From CBINFS01 sp966250015 (lineage in GTDB: Bacteria; Bacteroidota; Rhodothermia; Rhodothermales; DASSAV01): DNA of 64,000 nucleotides. The notes under the pieces were generated by a model, which was not told the origin of the DNA, did no database searches, and worked only from the letters and a program-made list of their open reading frames with translations. The DNA lies in assembly GCA_966250015.1 (NCBI GenBank), contig CBINFS010000002.1:62001-126000 (forward strand), given 5' to 3'. Of the stretch, positions 18,020 through 27,337 are shown one piece after another. The position numbers were made by a program, and so were the translations under genes. Every line of letters starts with the position of its first letter. Position 1 is the first letter of the stretch.

Positions 18020-18247
18020 TTATTTGAAGAGGCGGAGTAGAAGGTTCACGATGATCGTCAGCACGATGCTGACCAGCAGCATCGTTCCGATCGGGGCATA
18101 GATCCGGACGTTGCCTCTTTTCCAGGAAAAGTCACCGGGCAGGCTGCCGAGGTTCAATCCCGGTACTCTGGTCAGAAGCAAAACGACTGCCCCAATGACG
18201 ACCAGCCCGATCCCCGCGATGATCAGCCAACGTCCGATCTGTACCAT
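18020..18247 (-). CDS. DUF2905 family small membrane protein
   Basis: 75 residues with two membrane helices (about 5-26 and 52-73) and a short central loop with the family-typical PGDFSWKRGNVRIYAPIG. DUF2905 proteins are widespread, of unknown function, and almost always this length. It converges on the transporter gene with only 8 nt between stop codons, and lies on the strand opposite to its neighbours. Confidence 0.88.
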   Translation of the reverse strand: MVQIGRWLIIAGIGLVVIGAVVLLLTRVPGLNLGSLPGDFSWKRGNVRIYAPIGTMLLVSIVLTIIVNLLLRLFK

Positions 18248-18402
18248 TTTTCGCTCCCTATATTCTGTTTCCCCGCACTAATGAAAGCCGGCTGCCTGGA
18301 GTTCCCCATGGACATCTCGTGTAATGTCGCGCCGGTGCTTTTCATCCTGCGCAGGTTCACCTACATTCCGTTTTTCCGCCCTATATCACGATCCCCCGTG
18401 TA

Positions 18403-20304
18403 ATGCGTTTCCGATTTAAGTGCTGCCTGTTACCTGCCTGTTTGCTGCTACTCTTAGCGAGTGCTCGTGGGTTTGCGCAGCCGCTCACCTTCACTTTCTC
18501 TGAGGCCGATCTACCCGCACTGGACTACAGCGCCATTGCGTACGTGGACGTCGATGCCGATGGGGATCTCGACGTGGTGGTTTCGGGAAACCAGGCGCCG
18601 GCGCCACCCTTCCAGCCGGTGGCGTTGATCCTGGTGAATCACGGGGCGGAGTCGTCTACGGGGCAGAATGGAAGAACCATAACGCGTCACCGGTTCGAGC
18701 AAAAGCCGCTCGGAGTCGATCTGTGGCACGCTGCCATTGCCCCGGGCGACTTCGACGGGGATAACCGGGTCGATCTGGTGATCGCGGGGACTGAAACGGC
18801 AAGCCCACCGTTTCAGCCGCGTACGCTCCTCTTGCAAAACGATGGGGACGGCGGGTTCCGGGAGGTGTCGAACGACTTTGAAGCGCTCTACGGCGGCGCG
18901 GCAGCGTGGGGTGATTACGACGGCGACGGCGACCTGGACCTGCTTTTGACCGGCGTTACCGCCTCAGGTTCGTACGCTACCCGGCTGTACGAGAATCGAG
19001 GAGGAGGCTCGTTTTCCGAAGTGAGCACCACGGGTCTGCCCGACGTCGCGTTTGGGGAAGCGGAATGGGCGGACTACGACGGCGACGGCGATGCGGACCT
19101 GCTACTCTCCGGTGCGATGCGCAACGGCTTCCCCGTGGGGTCGGTTTTTCGAAACGATAGCCCCGGCGTTTTTTCGGAGATCCCCCTGGCAGGCCTGATG
19201 TTTAGCGACGTCTCATGGGGTGATTACGACAACGACGGCGACCTCGACGTGCTGATTTCCGGAGGCGTATTGGGGCCGGAGATTTTGTCCGGGGTCGCAA
19301 AGGTGTTTCGAAATGATGCGGGAAGGTTCGTAGAGGTAAAAACGAGTCTGCCGGGCGTGCTTTACGGTACGGCTGATTGGGGGGACTACGACCACGACGG
19401 GGACCTCGACGTGCTAACGGTCGGCGCCGTTTCCGGAGCGGGCATGAGAATCGGTCGCGTCTACCAGCAAACGGACGACGGCACGTTCATCCATCGTATC
19501 AACCTTCCGGGCGCGCTCGCCACTTCCTCCACGTGGGCCGACCTTGATTCGGACCACGACCTGGACTTTTTACTCACCGGTATCAGCAACCAGGACCGTC
19601 CGGTGACCGGGCTCTACCGAAACACGAGGACGCTGCCGAACCAGCCGCCCTCTGCACCGGGCGGTCTGCGCTCCAGGATCGAAGGCGGGGCGGTCATTCT
19701 CGAATGGGATGCGGCCTCGGACGTGGAAACCCCGGCAGCGGGTCTCTCCTATTCCGTTCGAATAGGTACGAAGCCTGGTCTCGGCGACGTACGCTCGGCA
19801 GTGGCCGAGCCCGACGGAGGACGCCGCTACGTCACGGGCATCGGCAATGCCGGTCCGGCAACCCGGCTTTCCCTCCGGAATCTTCCGGCCGGCACCTATT
19901 ACTGGTCCGTTCAGGCAGTCGATCACAGTTTCGCCGGATCTCCCTTCGCCGAAGAGCAATCCTTTTCGGTTGCCGCCGGGAAAGACGGGGAAATAACCGG
20001 TGTGGAGGACGAGGACCCCGTAGCTCCAAGAGCAGTGTTGTACGACATCTACCCCAACCCCTTCAACGAGTCCGTCACGATCCGTTACGAGGTGCCCGGG
20101 CAGGTGACAGTCCACATCGAGGTATTCGACGTCCTGGGGAGGCGCATTGCCGTCCTGGCGTCAGGGCTCGCGCCGGCAGGGCGGCAGGAGGTAACGTGGG
20201 ATGGACGCGACGTTTCGGGCAGAAGGGTACCGCCCGGATTGTATTTCGTCCGGCTGAGCGCAGGAACAGACCAGTGGACGGCCAGGCTTGTACGAGTTGA
20301 TTGA
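18403..20304 (+). CDS. Secreted seven-repeat FG-GAP/VCBS protein with Fn3-like and T9SS sorting domains
   Basis: 633 residues. A signal peptide (MRFRFKCCLLPACLLLLLAS) is followed by seven Asp-rich Ca2+-binding FG-GAP repeats (for example DVDADGDLDVVVSG, DYDGDGDLDLLLTG, DYDNDGDLDVLISG), enough for a seven-bladed propeller (about 30-410). A fibronectin III-like module (about 415-530, PPSAPGGLRSRIEGGAVILEWDA) comes next. The C-terminus (about 548-633) is a type A T9SS sorting domain: IYPNPFNESVTIRYEV, VFDVLGRRIAVL, GLYFVRLSAG. It should be exported across the outer membrane and held at the surface or released. Ligand unknown. A shorter paralogue follows after 1 nt. Confidence 0.92.
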   Translation: MRFRFKCCLLPACLLLLLASARGFAQPLTFTFSEADLPALDYSAIAYVDVDADGDLDVVVSGNQAPAPPFQPVALILVNHGAESSTGQNGRTITRHRFEQKPLGVDLWHAAIAPGDFDGDNRVDLVIAGTETASPPFQPRTLLLQNDGDGGFREVSNDFEALYGGAAAWGDYDGDGDLDLLLTGVTASGSYATRLYENRGGGSFSEVSTTGLPDVAFGEAEWADYDGDGDADLLLSGAMRNGFPVGSVFRNDSPGVFSEIPLAGLMFSDVSWGDYDNDGDLDVLISGGVLGPEILSGVAKVFRNDAGRFVEVKTSLPGVLYGTADWGDYDHDGDLDVLTVGAVSGAGMRIGRVYQQTDDGTFIHRINLPGALATSSTWADLDSDHDLDFLLTGISNQDRPVTGLYRNTRTLPNQPPSAPGGLRSRIEGGAVILEWDAASDVETPAAGLSYSVRIGTKPGLGDVRSAVAEPDGGRRYVTGIGNAGPATRLSLRNLPAGTYYWSVQAVDHSFAGSPFAEEQSFSVAAGKDGEITGVEDEDPVAPRAVLYDIYPNPFNESVTIRYEVPGQVTVHIEVFDVLGRRIAVLASGLAPAGRQEVTWDGRDVSGRRVPPGLYFVRLSAGTDQWTARLVRVD

Positions 20305-20305
20305 C

Positions 20306-21919
20306 ATGCACCGGATAAAACTTTTTATCACACTGGGAATCGGTTTTCTGTTGGCCCGGCCGGCGACAGGTCAGAGTTTTCCTCCGTTTTCGACCGTATT
20401 ACACGATTTGCCCAAGGTGTTGCACGGGGACGTCGCCTGGGCCGACATCGACGCCGACGGCGACCTGGACGTTGCCATCACAGGCATCGAGGACCCCGGC
20501 GGTACGTATCGGACCAGAATCTTCCGAAACGACGGAGACTACTTCGAGCTGGACAGCAGAGGCGTTCGGATCAGCCTCACTCGTTTTTCGGTTGCGGCTA
20601 CACCGTCAAGACAGCTCGCCTACGGCGACGTGGAGTGGGGGGACATCGAAGGCGACGGGGACGTCGACCTCTTGCTTTCCGGCGCCGATGCGGCGGGTGT
20701 TCCCTTTACGATCGTGCTGGCCAATGACGGCACCGGTGGTTTCACGATTCACAGCACGCTCGTCGGGCTGAAGTCCAGCAGTGCGGCGTGGGGCGACTTT
20801 GATCTGGACGGCGATCTCGACATCGTGAATTGCGGCGTGCTCGAATCGGGCCGGCACATCTGTTACTTCTACGAATACGCGAACGGTGCCTACGTCCACC
20901 ACGATTCTGGATTTACGGGAGTGGCCTTTGGCGACGTCGTGCCGGCAGATTACGACGGCGACGGAGACCTGGACCTGCTGATCACCGGAATGGCGTCTCC
21001 ACAGGAGCTGGTGACCCGGCTTTACCGGAACGAAGGTGGTTTCGTCTTCGTCGACTCCGGCGTACCGCTCGAGCCGCTCGCGTTCGGATCGGCCGACTGG
21101 GCCGATTACGATCTGGACGGCGATCCGGACATTCTGCTGTCCGGAGGAATCCTGAGCCCGTTCCTGCTCGAGGGAGTGCTGCTGGTGTACACCAATGAAA
21201 ACGGGACCTTCAACCGGATTAACGTGGGCTCCAGGGGCGCTTATTACGGGACCGCGAAGTGGGGTGACATCGACAACGATGGGGACCCCGACATTATGCT
21301 ATCGGGTGGGACCCACCCTTACCTGTCCACCAATACGCATCCTCTGGGGTCGCGGCTTGGCCAGTTCCTGATCAACGAAAGAAACGGCCGGTTCGAAACG
21401 TTTGCCATTCCCGGGGTCGGTACGATCTTCATCTCTGCCGCACAGTTCGGCGGCGCGGACGTCGGGGATTACGACAACGACGGCGACCTGGACCTTTTCG
21501 TCGTTGGGCGGCAAGGCTCAGAGGGTGCAGCTTCGACGGAGTGGAGAAATGAGCTGTCGCACTGGGGCTTCGGCCAGAACACGGCGCCATCGGCGCCTAG
21601 TGGCCTTCAGTCGAGCGTTGAAGGGGCCAGTGTGACGCTCTCCTGGACTGCTGCTTCGGACGCCCAGACGCCGGCTCAAGGGCTGACCTACAACCTTCGT
21701 GTCGGTACGCAGCGCGGAACGGGAGACGTGGTTCCTCCATTATCCGTTCCGTTGAGCGGACATAGGCTCGTGCCGAAGCCGGGCAACACCGGCGGCCGGA
21801 CGACGTGGACGCTGCACAATCTGCCGCCCGGACGCTACTTCTGGAGCGTCCAGGCAGTCGATCCCGGCTTCAAAGGCTCACCGTTTGCCGACGAGCAGGA
21901 GTTTACGATCGGTCAGTGA
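20306..21919 (+). CDS. Secreted seven-repeat FG-GAP protein, paralogue lacking the T9SS sorting domain
   Basis: 538 residues with signal peptide MHRIKLFITLGIGFLLARPA. It has seven Ca2+-binding repeats (DIDADGDLDVAITG to DYDNDGDLDLFVVG) and the same Fn3-like module as its upstream twin, down to PPGRYFWSVQAVDPGF. It stops at FTIGQ, exactly where the twin continues into its linker and sorting domain. Its last 7 nt overlap the convergent ilvE gene. The first ATG of the frame (20288) lies inside the upstream gene; 20306 gives the signal peptide. Without a sorting signal it would be periplasmic unless another route exists, so it may be a truncated copy. Confidence 0.88.
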   Translation: MHRIKLFITLGIGFLLARPATGQSFPPFSTVLHDLPKVLHGDVAWADIDADGDLDVAITGIEDPGGTYRTRIFRNDGDYFELDSRGVRISLTRFSVAATPSRQLAYGDVEWGDIEGDGDVDLLLSGADAAGVPFTIVLANDGTGGFTIHSTLVGLKSSSAAWGDFDLDGDLDIVNCGVLESGRHICYFYEYANGAYVHHDSGFTGVAFGDVVPADYDGDGDLDLLITGMASPQELVTRLYRNEGGFVFVDSGVPLEPLAFGSADWADYDLDGDPDILLSGGILSPFLLEGVLLVYTNENGTFNRINVGSRGAYYGTAKWGDIDNDGDPDIMLSGGTHPYLSTNTHPLGSRLGQFLINERNGRFETFAIPGVGTIFISAAQFGGADVGDYDNDGDLDLFVVGRQGSEGAASTEWRNELSHWGFGQNTAPSAPSGLQSSVEGASVTLSWTAASDAQTPAQGLTYNLRVGTQRGTGDVVPPLSVPLSGHRLVPKPGNTGGRTTWTLHNLPPGRYFWSVQAVDPGFKGSPFADEQEFTIGQ

Positions 21920-22848
21920 TTTGCCCTCACGTCTTCTTCTACGGGTACGAACGTGAGCCAGCCGTGCGGGTCGTTGCCTTTCTGAATGACCTCGTTGAAG
22001 GCGTCCTGAAGCTCCTTCGTAATCGGGCCCCGTTTACCCTGGCCGATCTGGTAGTGATCGACCGACCGGATGGGCGTTATTTCGGCGGCCGTTCCCGTGA
22101 AGAACAGCTCGTCGGCGAGGTAGAGCATTTCGCGCGGAATCTGTTGCTCCTTTACGGTATAGCCAAGCTGGTTCGCGAGCGTGACGACACTATCCCGAGT
22201 GATTCCCGGCAGGATGGACATGCTGACGGGCGAGGTGTAGAGGATGCCGTCCCGGACCACAAACACGTTTTCACCGCTTCCCTCGGAAACGAACCCGTCC
22301 ACGTTCAGCATGATGCCTTCGTCGTATCCGCTTAGCACGGCGTCCATTTTGGACAGCGACGCGTTCAGATAGTTACCACCTGCTTTGGCGAGTGCGGGGA
22401 AGGTGTTCGGCGCCATGCGATGCCACGAGGCTACCTCGACGTCCACACCATTTTCCAGAGCGTCCGCCCCAAGGTACGTTCCCCACTCCCAGACTGCGAT
22501 GACCGTCTCGACGTGGTTGTGGAGCGGATTTACGCCCATCGCCCCCAGCCCGCGGAAAACGATCGGGCGAATGTAACAGGAGTGCAGTCCGCTACGGACG
22601 ATCGTATCGAGCGTGGCCTGTTCGAGCTCTTCGAGCGAATACGGAATGTCCATCCGGTAGATTTTGGCTGAATCGAACAGGCGGCGCATGTGCTCGCGAA
22701 GGCGGAAGACGGCCGTCCCTTTTTCGGTGTTGTAAGCCCGAATGCCTTCAAAAACGGACGATCCGTAATGCACGACGTGCGAAAGCACGTGGATTTTGGC
22801 ATCTTCAAACGGTACGAGCTCGCCATTGAACCAGATATCGTGTTGCAT
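21913..22848 (-). CDS. ilvE: Branched-chain amino acid aminotransferase
   Basis: 311 residues of fold-type IV PLP aminotransferase, catalysing the last step of valine, leucine and isoleucine synthesis or the first step of their breakdown. The PLP lysine is Lys155 in AKAGGNYLNAS. Other signatures: HYGSSVFEGIRAY, SCYIRPIVFRG, DGFVSEGSGENVF and the phosphate-binding FTGTAAEITPI. The ATG at 22848 is chosen; the frame extends to a TTG at 22860. The gene converges on, and overlaps by 7 nt, the FG-GAP paralogue. No other ilv or leu genes are nearby. Confidence 0.95.
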   Translation of the reverse strand: MQHDIWFNGELVPFEDAKIHVLSHVVHYGSSVFEGIRAYNTEKGTAVFRLREHMRRLFDSAKIYRMDIPYSLEELEQATLDTIVRSGLHSCYIRPIVFRGLGAMGVNPLHNHVETVIAVWEWGTYLGADALENGVDVEVASWHRMAPNTFPALAKAGGNYLNASLSKMDAVLSGYDEGIMLNVDGFVSEGSGENVFVVRDGILYTSPVSMSILPGITRDSVVTLANQLGYTVKEQQIPREMLYLADELFFTGTAAEITPIRSVDHYQIGQGKRGPITKELQDAFNEVIQKGNDPHGWLTFVPVEEDVRANH

Positions 22849-22875
22849 GGTCGTTTGCAAGGTTAAGGCAAAGAA

Positions 22876-22909
22876 CCCGGGGTTCCGCGCAACTTAGGCA
22901 GGCCCCGGG
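22876..22909 (-). promoter_or_regulatory. GC-rich hairpin between the DUF4249 gene and ilvE
   Basis: CCCGGGG (22876-22882) and CCCCGGG (22903-22909) form a 7-bp stem with a 20-nt loop. On the minus strand it lies after the DUF4249 stop and 28 nt before the ilvE ATG. It could be a weak terminator (only TTCTTTG follows) or an ilvE leader structure. Confidence 0.35.
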
Positions 22910-22968
22910 ACGTCATCGAGAACAGGAGTCGTTAAAAAATATTGCAAGGAACACCCCTTTCTGCAAAT

Positions 22969-24030
22969 TTACAAGCCGGAAGTGTCCAGTTTCTGACTAT
23001 TTAACAAACGAACGCGGCTGGCCACCTGACTTTCGGCCATGATTGACCTTAATAGTTCCTCCGCTCTTTTACCAAAGACCTCCTCCATCGTTCGATAGTT
23101 GAGCACCTCCTGCGTGTGTTTGCTCAGCACCCATTCGATGCCGAAGCGGCCTGCCGAGCCAATGAAGCCGAAGCCGTTTTCCACGTTCGTCATCGTGCCC
23201 GGCTGCACGAGGATCTCCGGGTCGAAGACACCGCCGGGGGGCGCGTAGTCCGGATCGAGCACGACGATCTGCATGCCGAGTCCCGCCAGCGCCATCGAAG
23301 GAACGGACAGCAACGTGTCGAGCGCGAGGCGGTCTTTGTGCAGCTCCAGATTCACCTCCCAGGCGTTGCTCTCCCCGGTGGACGCCTTGTTAGGCGGCTC
23401 GTAAGGCAAAAGAACGTCAACGAAGGGAGAGCCGTCGGATGCGGGTAAAAAACGGTACCACTGTTCGATCCGGTACGGTTTCCGATCGATGCCTCTCCAG
23501 ATGATCTTTTGCGAGCCCGTCCGAATGATACCCCCGGACGTGGCGGACCCCTGGACGGTATCCGGAAGGATGACGGCTTCGGGAAGGTCTGGAGCCGTGG
23601 TCTCGGCAGAGGTCACGATGCCAGTCGTATGATCGATTACCTCTATCCGGTACGTGTGCCCCGGCAGCACCCGCATGGGGATATAGTAGACGTACCCAAC
23701 CGAGCTGTTCGGAAAAACAATGACGGAATCCTGCCAGGTCAGCTTGCTCCCGTTCGTCAGGTCTTCCGAGGTAAAGACGACGTCAGGCGGCGTCTGGCTC
23801 TCCGATTCCAGCTCGCTCCGGATGGGTATCACCCGGACGAACTGGGTATCACGTCCCATGTCGAGGACGCCGAACAGGGTGTAGTTCCTGTCGCTCTCGA
23901 TGATCGGATTTACGGACTCGTCGCATGCGGACAGCAGGAGGAGGACAACGAGAGTCAGTATACAGGGACCGGCAGGGAGGTCACGCACGGCGCGAAAAAG
24001 ATGGCGGACAGGGAAAGAAGTCTCACTCAT
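22969..24030 (-). CDS. DUF4249 lipoprotein, partner of upstream TonB-dependent receptor
   Basis: 353 residues. A lipobox LLSAC places the lipidated Cys at residue 36, followed by the family opening DESVNPIIESDRNYTLFGVL. Beta-rich segments follow (YRIEVIDHTTGIVTSAETT, RIEQWYRFLPASDGS) and a C-terminal GFGFIGSAGRFGIEWVL typical of DUF4249. The family is found next to TonB-dependent receptors in Bacteroidota and is presumed to assist substrate capture, much as SusD does for SusC, although the fold differs. It starts 7 nt after the receptor stop, so they are co-transcribed. Substrate unknown. Confidence 0.85.
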   Translation of the reverse strand: MSETSFPVRHLFRAVRDLPAGPCILTLVVLLLLSACDESVNPIIESDRNYTLFGVLDMGRDTQFVRVIPIRSELESESQTPPDVVFTSEDLTNGSKLTWQDSVIVFPNSSVGYVYYIPMRVLPGHTYRIEVIDHTTGIVTSAETTAPDLPEAVILPDTVQGSATSGGIIRTGSQKIIWRGIDRKPYRIEQWYRFLPASDGSPFVDVLLPYEPPNKASTGESNAWEVNLELHKDRLALDTLLSVPSMALAGLGMQIVVLDPDYAPPGGVFDPEILVQPGTMTNVENGFGFIGSAGRFGIEWVLSKHTQEVLNYRTMEEVFGKRAEELLRSIMAESQVASRVRLLNSQKLDTSGL

Positions 24031-24037
24031 GGCCGGT

Positions 24038-26362
24038 TCACCTGACTTCGAGCTTCAGGCCTACGGACGGGATGAACGGGAATTGATCGACCCGTCGCAG
24101 GGTGTACAGGTCGAGGTATAGAAGGTTTGCCCGGTCGTACCCGTTGATGAGCGCGCCCTGCAACGTGAGGGCGGCGGCTGAGCCGAGGCTGAATGTGCGG
24201 TCGATCGAGACGTCGAGCCTGTGGTAGGCGGGAAGTCTCCCTTCGTACGGCTCACCGTAGAGGACGCGAGGGGTCCCGGGTTCAATCGTCACGTTGGCGT
24301 CGGGATGAAGCAGGATGAAATCGTCGAAGCCGAGCGCCTCGGTGAACGGCAGCCCGGAACCGTACTGCCAGCGGACGCTGAAGTCGACGCCGGCCAGCTC
24401 GAGGGTAGCCAGCGCATTCACCTGGTGCCGCCTGTCGTGGGGCGGGTGAAAACTCTTCGAGCGCTCGCCATACCAGTATTGAATCGACCGCTGCTCGGCT
24501 TCGTACGTAACGTCCGACAGCCCATAGCTGACGAACCCGTAGAAAATGCCGCGGCTGACCTCTGCTCGCAGGTCGATCCCCTTCACGTTTCCGGACGCGG
24601 GCTGGAGGTTCGTCGTGAAACGCGGGAAGTCCGTCCATTCCGACACGAAGAGGTTCGATAGCATTTTGTAGAACCCTTCGACGGCGAGGTCGAGCCAGGG
24701 GGCGGGGCTTATGCGATATCCGCCGATGAAGTGCATTGCCTCGGGTACCTTGCCGAGGGGTGAGGTCGTCCAGGCCGTAAACACGTCGCCTGCATCGCGC
24801 CGGTCGCTGAGGCCGACGACCTCCTGGTGGTAAACACCCCAGGCCGCGCTGAACCGGTGTACACCGCGATCCCACACGGCGCGGGCTCGCGGTTCGATGT
24901 ACGATCTACCTTTACTGGGGAACGTTTGAAGCCGTACTCCCGCCTCAACGCGCAGGCCCGGGCCGAGGCGAAATTCGGGTTCGAAGTAAGCCCCGGCTTC
25001 GGTTACGTATTCGAGCTCGGTCTCGACGTTCTGAAAGAGACCCCGCAGGTCGCTCTCGAGAATCGATGGCCGCACGAAGAGGCCCCAGTTGACGTCTGCA
25101 ATCCCGGTGTACAGGGTGACGTCGGCCGACACGTTGAACTGCCGGGCCGAGGAAAAACGAGTTGGCCGATCAGCCGGCCCGAACTCATTTTCGACGTGTG
25201 AAAACGACAGCAGCAGCTCGGCGAGCATGGGTAGACGAGCGGGGAAAAGCAGGTAACGGGCGCCATACGCCTCGTTTCGCCACGTGATCTCGTCCCGCTG
25301 ATAGTCTCCATCTACGGCTTCCTGGCCGATCACGCCCCGGTCGTAGGTACGGAGCGCCGTGATGGAGAACTGGCTGTTGCTGCTCAGGTTGGCGTGGACC
25401 TTGGCGAACTGATCGTAAAAGGTGAAGGGAAGCGGCTGGTCGATGAGCCGGGCAGCCCCCTGCTCGATCATCGAGACGCGCCACGATCCCATAATGGAGA
25501 CGCGGTCTTTCCAGAGAGGCCCTTCGAGCATTGCGCCGCTGACGAACGGCGCCGCCGACACCGAACCATTGAAGCGCCGTTTATTCCCGCTGCGTGCCGA
25601 GACGTCGATCACCGACGACAGCCATCCGCCGAAACGGCCGCCGTAGCCTCCTGCGTAGACGTCGGTATTGCTGATGAGGTCCGAGGGAAAGGCGGAGTAA
25701 AATCCGACCAGGTGGAACGGCTGGTATACGAGCATGCCGTCGAGCAGCACGAGGTTTTGCGTTGGCTCGCCTCCTCGAATGAAAAGCTGTCCGCCCCGGT
25801 CTCCTGTCGACACCACACCTGGCATGGTCGTGAGGTACCCGGCGAGGTCGCCGGAGACGTCTGGTGTCGGGATCAGCTCGATTTCTCCCGGCCGAACGCT
25901 CTGCATACCGGCCGTGATGCCGGCCGCTCCAGCCGTCTCTTTTTCGGATTCGACGACCACCTCGTCGAGCTCGGTGTCGGCCGGGTGCAGCGTGATGTTG
26001 TACGTCAGGATCTGACCCGTCGTCAGATCGAGCGAGTCGGTAAAGGTCTGGTAGCCGATGAAGGTGGCGTAGAGCACGTACGACCCGGGCGGGATGCGTG
26101 CGATCCCGTAAGCGCCGTCGGTGTCGGTTGCCGCACCATAAAGATTCCCGGACCCGTTACGGAGGTAGACGTTGACGCCCTGAAGCTTCTGGCCGTCCGA
26201 GGCGTCGGTCACAAAACCCCGGATCGAGGTGTTCTGGGCTCGCGCCTCACCGGCCGTAGCTGCCGCGAGGAGTCCAAGGAAAAGGATCACAACAGGCCAG
26301 GCAAATGGCCTATCCTTACTCGATGGGTGGAAAACGTTCAAGCCAGGTTTGACGAGACGCAT
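24038..26362 (-). CDS. TonB-dependent receptor with CarboxypepD_reg-like N-terminal domain (copy 1)
   Basis: 774 residues. Signal peptide to about residue 42 (ending ARAQ). Carboxypeptidase regulatory-like domain about 45-125 (IRGFVTDASDGQKLQGVNVY). Plug about 150-255 with the family signature GDRGGQLFIRGGEPTQNLVL and GGWLSSVIDVSARSG. The remainder is the outer-membrane barrel, ending FPFIPSVGLKLEVR. It has no STN domain, so it is a transporter without its own sigma-factor signalling. It is too short for a SusC protein and has DUF4249 in place of SusD. The ATG at 26362 was chosen over an upstream GTG at 26401. Similar in order and length to the copy at 27338-29659. Confidence 0.9.
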   Translation of the reverse strand: MRLVKPGLNVFHPSSKDRPFAWPVVILFLGLLAAATAGEARAQNTSIRGFVTDASDGQKLQGVNVYLRNGSGNLYGAATDTDGAYGIARIPPGSYVLYATFIGYQTFTDSLDLTTGQILTYNITLHPADTELDEVVVESEKETAGAAGITAGMQSVRPGEIELIPTPDVSGDLAGYLTTMPGVVSTGDRGGQLFIRGGEPTQNLVLLDGMLVYQPFHLVGFYSAFPSDLISNTDVYAGGYGGRFGGWLSSVIDVSARSGNKRRFNGSVSAAPFVSGAMLEGPLWKDRVSIMGSWRVSMIEQGAARLIDQPLPFTFYDQFAKVHANLSSNSQFSITALRTYDRGVIGQEAVDGDYQRDEITWRNEAYGARYLLFPARLPMLAELLLSFSHVENEFGPADRPTRFSSARQFNVSADVTLYTGIADVNWGLFVRPSILESDLRGLFQNVETELEYVTEAGAYFEPEFRLGPGLRVEAGVRLQTFPSKGRSYIEPRARAVWDRGVHRFSAAWGVYHQEVVGLSDRRDAGDVFTAWTTSPLGKVPEAMHFIGGYRISPAPWLDLAVEGFYKMLSNLFVSEWTDFPRFTTNLQPASGNVKGIDLRAEVSRGIFYGFVSYGLSDVTYEAEQRSIQYWYGERSKSFHPPHDRRHQVNALATLELAGVDFSVRWQYGSGLPFTEALGFDDFILLHPDANVTIEPGTPRVLYGEPYEGRLPAYHRLDVSIDRTFSLGSAAALTLQGALINGYDRANLLYLDLYTLRRVDQFPFIPSVGLKLEVR

Positions 26363-26451
26363 TGAGGGGCGACGGGGAATCAAAAGAAACAAATATCGCA
26401 CAACTACAAGCCTTTCACACGGGTGTTCTCATTTTTACCTGATAATCATCC

Positions 26452-27336
26452 CTAATTCTCGGGGCAGGGCTGGAGGCCGAGCTCTCTCACGACGTCGGTT
26501 TCAAGCATCCAGGGGACCGAAAAACGGGTGATCGAGCCGAAAAAGCCAAACCCGTTCGTCACATTTCCCCGGGCAGTGCTCGCGGTCCAATCGTCGCTCA
26601 GGCGTGCGATCTGCATGCGGATCCCGCAGAGCTGCGCGGAGCGATCAGTCGGTTGTAGCCCAAGCAAACGGCGAACGGTCGACGCGTCCCGGTCCAGGTC
26701 GAGGTTGATCACCCAGCCCTCCGACGTGAACGAGCCCGCATTCTCATACGATATCGCAACTTCGCGGTCGTCCTGATTCGGCAGACCGATGAGGTAAAAG
26801 ATCGTGGCTTCGTACGGCGCATTTCGGAGGCCTCTCCAGACGATTCGCTGGGCTACCTGTCCCGCATCGACAACCGGCGCGTCGACGTCCAGGTTGAGAA
26901 GCGGGGGGAGGGTAGTGGACGCGAGGGTCGACGCGCCGTCCGATGCCACCGCTTCGAGCGTATACAGGTCGCCCGGGCGGGGAGAAAACAGGGCGTAATA
27001 CAGAAAGGCCAGGCTGTCGTTTTCAAGCGTCGTAAGAGAGTCTCGCCAGCTGACGGTCTCTCCCGTGCGTACGTTTGTTGATAACACGCGTTCGGGCTTT
27101 TCACCCGGCCCTACGGGCAGGGGTGTCGGCCGTACGGCCTGGATCCGGACGAACTGGGTGTCGGCCGCGGTATCCAGGTAACCGTAAATGTAGAAAGGGT
27201 TTTCTCCGGTCTCTTCCGTGAAGGGATTGACCGAGTCGTTGCAGGAGACCGAGAGGATCAAGGCCAGTGTGAGACAGACGTAAGCTCGGATCCGTGACGT
27301 TTTCGTCTGACGGTATGTTGCGCGTGGGGTCGTCAC
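26452..27336 (-). CDS. DUF4249 lipoprotein (copy 2)
   Basis: 294 residues with lipobox LSVSC (lipidated Cys32) then NDSVNPFTEETGENPFYIYGYL, closely matching the copy at 22969 in its opening. Shared features include DTQFVRIQAVRPT and the near-terminal TNGFGFFGSITRFSVPWML. The GTG start at 27336 lies one base after the stop of the upstream receptor (TGACGTG), so translation is almost certainly coupled. It is about 60 residues shorter than its neighbour's partner. Role by association: outer-membrane accessory protein of the receptor. Confidence 0.83.
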   Translation of the reverse strand: MTTPRATYRQTKTSRIRAYVCLTLALILSVSCNDSVNPFTEETGENPFYIYGYLDTAADTQFVRIQAVRPTPLPVGPGEKPERVLSTNVRTGETVSWRDSLTTLENDSLAFLYYALFSPRPGDLYTLEAVASDGASTLASTTLPPLLNLDVDAPVVDAGQVAQRIVWRGLRNAPYEATIFYLIGLPNQDDREVAISYENAGSFTSEGWVINLDLDRDASTVRRLLGLQPTDRSAQLCGIRMQIARLSDDWTASTARGNVTNGFGFFGSITRFSVPWMLETDVVRELGLQPCPEN

Positions 27337-27337
27337 G

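Noticed and set aside
18020..18402. CRISPR, tRNA or small RNA gene between DUF2905 and the FG-GAP gene
   Set aside because: No repeats, no T-loop sequence and no convincing terminator hairpin were found.
21913..21919. Frameshift or assembly error at the overlap of the FG-GAP twin and ilvE
   Set aside because: Both genes end cleanly in frame, and ilvE has normal length; a tail-to-tail overlap of 7 nt is ordinary.
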